Below, one piece after another: positions 61,600-64,000 of a stretch of 64,000 bases of DNA. How positions within the stretch are numbered: the stretch's first letter is position 1; every line of letters starts with the position of its first letter. The translations under genes were made by a program, and so were the position numbers. Origin of the DNA: Paludibacteraceae bacterium (GTDB lineage: Bacteria; Bacteroidota; Bacteroidia; Bacteroidales; Paludibacteraceae). Below the pieces are notes generated by a model, which searched no databases, was not told the origin of the DNA, and saw only the letters and a list, made by a program, of their open reading frames with translations. The stretch spans positions 1-64,000 of the forward strand of contig JAKSKV010000013.1 in assembly GCA_024401555.1 (NCBI GenBank). Reading direction: 5' to 3'.

Positions 61600-61690
61600 T
61601 ATGGTCCCCACATATATGAAAACTATATATGAACAATATAGTAAGGGGAGGTGGAAAGCGACAAAGGGGACGAGGCGACTCTCCCCTTTT
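61600..61690 (+). ncRNA. Candidate structured small RNA or attenuated leader
   Basis: TCCCC (61605-61609) can pair with GGGGA (61645-61649), enclosing a 7-bp hairpin CATATAT/ATATATG (61611-61631). Next comes an 8-bp stem AAAGGGGA (61663-61670) / TCCCCTTT (61682-61689) with an inner GAG/CTC helix and a GCGA tetraloop, then TTTT. A TAACTTTA box at 61587-61594 could be its -7 element. The first GGGGAG can also pair with the last CTCCCC, giving a competing fold. Transcription is not shown. Confidence 0.3.
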
Positions 61691-61781
61691 AGCATAAACA
61701 AAGGGAGAACAGAGACGAAACAACACTTTCTTGAAAGAAAAACAAACTTGAAAAGGGAAAAAAGGAGTTTGATTGATTGTT

Positions 61782-61813
61782 TTTGACGAAAAACAACCAT
61801 TAGGCTACATTTG
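61782..61813 (+). promoter_or_regulatory. Promoter of the CotH-family gene
   Basis: TTTG (61782-61785), 20-bp spacer, TACATTTG (61806-61813), an exact consensus match 44 bp before ATG 61858. A hairpin AATGGT-AAA-ACCATT directly follows and would form the 5' end of the mRNA or act as an operator. Confidence 0.7.
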
Positions 61814-61857
61814 TAATGGTAAAACCATTTTACACAAAGTAAAGAATATATAGTATC

Positions 61858-64000
61858 ATGAAAAAAAGGAACAACATTTTACTAATTGGGGCTTTGATGA
61901 CGACACAAGCGTTCGCTTCCGTACACATCAATGAGATGATGGTGCGCAACACATCGTACAAAGTCAACGAGAATTACAATTTTGAGGGTTGGGTTGAATT
62001 ATACAATTCAGGAGCAGAAGCGGTGGATTTGAGGAATTGCTTCTTCTCGAACTCAGAGTCCAACATATATTTGTGGCAAAACCAATCCAACGACTGCAGG
62101 ATCCAACCGAAAGGTTACTACATCTTCTATTTTGATGAGTTGAACAAAAACAACCACGCCAACTTCAAATTGGATAGCGATGGAGGTACTCTTATCTTGT
62201 CAGACGAATCCGGAAGAGTTTTGGATAAGGTAACCTACCCAAAACCATTTAGAAACACCTCTTACGGAAGAACAGAGGATGGAGGAAACACTTTGGCATT
62301 CTTCACGGAGCCATCCATGAACGCCACCAACAACAACTCAACGGCCGCTCGCTCGCAAACAGCCGCGCCGACCTTCAGCAAAGAGGGAGGTTTTTACTCT
62401 GGCAATCAAACCATCAGCATCTACGCAGAGGATGGTGACGCCAAAATCTATTACACCACAGATGGTAAGGAGCCTACTATCCACTCCAACCAATACAATT
62501 CACCAATCAACATCAACAACACCACCCCACTCCGCGCCATCGCGGTTGTCAATGGCGAGGTGACCAGTGAGGTGACCACCGCCACCTATTTCATCGGCGT
62601 GAACAACATTCCTATGAATGTGAAGGTAATCTCATTGGTAACAGACCGTGATTATGTATATGGAGATGAGTTGGGTGCGTTCGTAGTGGGTAGAAATGGT
62701 TCTCAAGTGCCTTCCACTTGCGGATCCATGGATCGTACCGCCAACTACATGAACGACTGGGACCGTCCTTGCAACTTCGAGCTCTTCGACGAGAAGAAGA
62801 GTTCCCAAGTGAATCAAGAGGTGAAAATCAGCGCATTCGGCGCATGTTCGAGAACCAAGGCGATCAAGTCCATCGCTGTCAAGGCAAACAAGGCTCATGG
62901 AAATAACAAGATAGACTACAACCTCTTCCGTGAAAAACCAGCATTGAAATGGAAGAGCCTCGTGTTGCGTAACTCCGGAAATGATTTCGGAAGAATGCTC
63001 TTCCGTGATGGTTACATTCAAACCTTAGCAGCTTCGGGCATGGATCTCGACCACCAAGCGTACGAACCAGTGGTGGTCTTCATGAATGGTGAATACTACG
63101 CGATGCTGGGTATGCGAGAGCGCACCAACAAGGATTTCGTCTATTCCAACTATGGTTTGAAGGAGGAGGATTTCTGCATCCAAACCATCTCCAAGACTGG
63201 ATCCACAGAGTGCGACGATTACCAAATCGTCAAGAGCCTCGGCAATGGCGACTTCAACAGAATCGATGAGAACATCGACGTGGACGAGTTCCTCAACTAC
63301 TTGCTGACAGAGATCTACGTCTTCAACAAAGACTGGGCCGACAATAACAACAAGGCTTGGAAACGCACCGAGAACGGCAAATGGCGTTGGATTCTCTACG
63401 ATACGGAATACTCTACCTCTTTATACGAGGAGAATATGACCGGCAACGGTTTCTCAAACCTCAACAAGGTAAACTACTACAACAACATCATCCAGAACCC
63501 AGAAATGAAGAGACGTTTGATGACCAAATTCGTCACACACGCCGGAACCACTTTTGGAGAGGACAATGCAGAGCATGTGTTGGATAGTATGATGAACATC
63601 CTCAGCAAAGAGGCTGATTATTTCAGGGATTTCTTGGCAAGAAAGAATATCAAGGAGTCTTCCCTCTCTTGGAAAGACGAGGCGATGAAAGTTCGCAACT
63701 TCATTGTCGCCAGACAAAATGTGGTGATGGACCACGTGGCCAGCAATATGCAGTTGGGCAACCCTGTTCCTTTGCGAATCTACGCTAACATTCCTGGAGG
63801 CTCCTACACCCTAAACGGATTGGAGAATATCCGCAAAAGCGATTTCAGAAGCCAATACTTCACCAATTCCGCCATCCAAGTGAAGGCAAATGCGCCAACA
63901 GGCTATAAATTCAAGAATTGGGAGGTGCGCAAAGAGGAATACTTGATCAATACCAACGACTCATGGAAGTACCTCTACCTCAACGACGGAGTAAATGTTC
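61858..64000 (+). CDS. CotH-kinase family surface protein with lamin-tail domain (3' end outside window)
   Basis: Partial: 714 residues are visible and the frame is open at the right edge. A signal peptide (MKKRNNILLIGALMTTQAFA) is followed by a lamin-tail domain (about 20-140: VHINEMMVRNTSY, WVELYNSGAEAVDLRN), then a chitobiase/hexosaminidase C-terminal-type domain (about 165-245: YYTTDGKEPTIHSNQ). A CotH domain follows (about 255-630), with LRNSGNDFGRMLFRDG, MNGEYYAMLGMRERTNKDF, and the kinase-like DWADNNNKAWK and WRWILYDTEYST blocks. CotH proteins are atypical protein kinases, but the substrate here is unknown. Any T9SS sorting tag would lie beyond the window. Confidence 0.88.
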   Translation, partial: MKKRNNILLIGALMTTQAFASVHINEMMVRNTSYKVNENYNFEGWVELYNSGAEAVDLRNCFFSNSESNIYLWQNQSNDCRIQPKGYYIFYFDELNKNNHANFKLDSDGGTLILSDESGRVLDKVTYPKPFRNTSYGRTEDGGNTLAFFTEPSMNATNNNSTAARSQTAAPTFSKEGGFYSGNQTISIYAEDGDAKIYYTTDGKEPTIHSNQYNSPININNTTPLRAIAVVNGEVTSEVTTATYFIGVNNIPMNVKVISLVTDRDYVYGDELGAFVVGRNGSQVPSTCGSMDRTANYMNDWDRPCNFELFDEKKSSQVNQEVKISAFGACSRTKAIKSIAVKANKAHGNNKIDYNLFREKPALKWKSLVLRNSGNDFGRMLFRDGYIQTLAASGMDLDHQAYEPVVVFMNGEYYAMLGMRERTNKDFVYSNYGLKEEDFCIQTISKTGSTECDDYQIVKSLGNGDFNRIDENIDVDEFLNYLLTEIYVFNKDWADNNNKAWKRTENGKWRWILYDTEYSTSLYEENMTGNGFSNLNKVNYYNNIIQNPEMKRRLMTKFVTHAGTTFGEDNAEHVLDSMMNILSKEADYFRDFLARKNIKESSLSWKDEAMKVRNFIVARQNVVMDHVASNMQLGNPVPLRIYANIPGGSYTLNGLENIRKSDFRSQYFTNSAIQVKANAPTGYKFKNWEVRKEEYLINTNDSWKYLYLNDGVNV

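Larger units (their letters stand above)
61447..61857. other. Intergenic region between rpsP and the CotH-family gene
   Basis: About 410 bp without a convincing protein gene. A 72-codon plus-strand frame (61568-61786) exists but is basic, low-complexity and runs into the promoter, so it is not called. The stretch holds a set of nested hairpins (61605-61690) ending in a terminator-like stem, then a good promoter (61782-61813) for the next gene, and a small 6-bp hairpin (61815-61829) at its expected transcription start. Confidence 0.6.

Noticed and set aside
61568-61786. 72-codon plus-strand frame between rpsP and the CotH gene
   Set aside because: Lys/Arg-rich low-complexity product, no conserved motif, and its 3' end runs into the next gene's -33 element. 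The hairpins within it explain the sequence better.
1-64000. tRNA, rRNA, tmRNA, CRISPR arrays, insertion sequences, attachment sites, origin
   Set aside because: All intergenic gaps were read on both strands. No cloverleaf with a T-loop, no direct-repeat/spacer array, no transposase or integrase, and no terminal inverted repeats were seen.

Overview
The window is a chromosomal segment of a Bacteroidota bacterium, most likely order Bacteroidales with a type IX secretion system. Several signs agree: a UpxY-type NusG paralogue at the head of a polysaccharide locus, gldF, a PorP/SprF protein paired with a giant gliding-motility C-terminal (CHU_C) protein, a long Lys/Ala/Glu-rich tail on ribosomal protein S16, the core order tig-clpP-clpX-recQ, few Shine-Dalgarno sites, and many promoters of the Bacteroidota form TTTG-N19/20-TAnnTTTG. 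No tRNA, rRNA, CRISPR array, transposase or integrase was seen.

Region 1 (about 0.1-30 kb, all on the minus strand) is an exopolysaccharide/capsule locus that reads leftwards and carries two export sets. The upstream set (29990 to 19502) holds an outer-membrane export lipoprotein (Wza type), a chain-length tyrosine kinase (Wzc type), a PHP-family tyrosine phosphatase, a DegT-type sugar aminotransferase, five glycan genes (four glycosyltransferases and an EpsG-type polymerase). The downstream set (19298 to 82) starts with UpxY and a WecA/MraY-type initiating transferase. It continues with a NeuD/PglD-type acyltransferase, an acyl carrier protein, two KAS III enzymes and a reductase, then a WzxC-type flippase, a second Wza/Wzc pair, a second flippase, three family 2 glycosyltransferases, a pyruvyltransferase-family protein, a WbqC protein, a membrane-anchored EEP-fold enzyme and a UDP-glucuronate 4-epimerase. 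The ACP/KAS/KAS/SDR/acyltransferase block looks like a dedicated acyl-synthesis cassette that decorates a sugar, and is the most novel-looking feature here. A strong intrinsic terminator inside the locus (8735-8769) fits control by antitermination.

Region 2 (30.4-36.5 kb, plus strand) is a probable operon: beta-helix lipoprotein, secreted EEP nuclease, LytS-type histidine kinase, LytTR response regulator, FAD-dependent dehydrogenase. It converges with an esterase-like protein whose serine nucleophile is replaced by aspartate, followed by a lone glycosyltransferase-like gene.

Region 3 (38.6-47.7 kb, plus strand) is core housekeeping: pheT, tig, clpP, clpX, recQ and a LEA14-like lipoprotein. 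Region 4 (47.7-60.7 kb, mostly minus strand) holds a thermonuclease lipoprotein, a small secreted protein, the CrcB fluoride channel, the PorP/CHU_C pair, an iron/cobalamin-type ABC importer without its ATPase, a divergent TetR regulator, and a gldF / phosphopantetheinyl transferase / ATP-grasp-like operon. Region 5 (60.8-64 kb, plus strand) has rpsP, an intergenic stretch with a possible structured RNA, and the 5' part of a CotH/lamin-tail surface protein that runs off the right edge.
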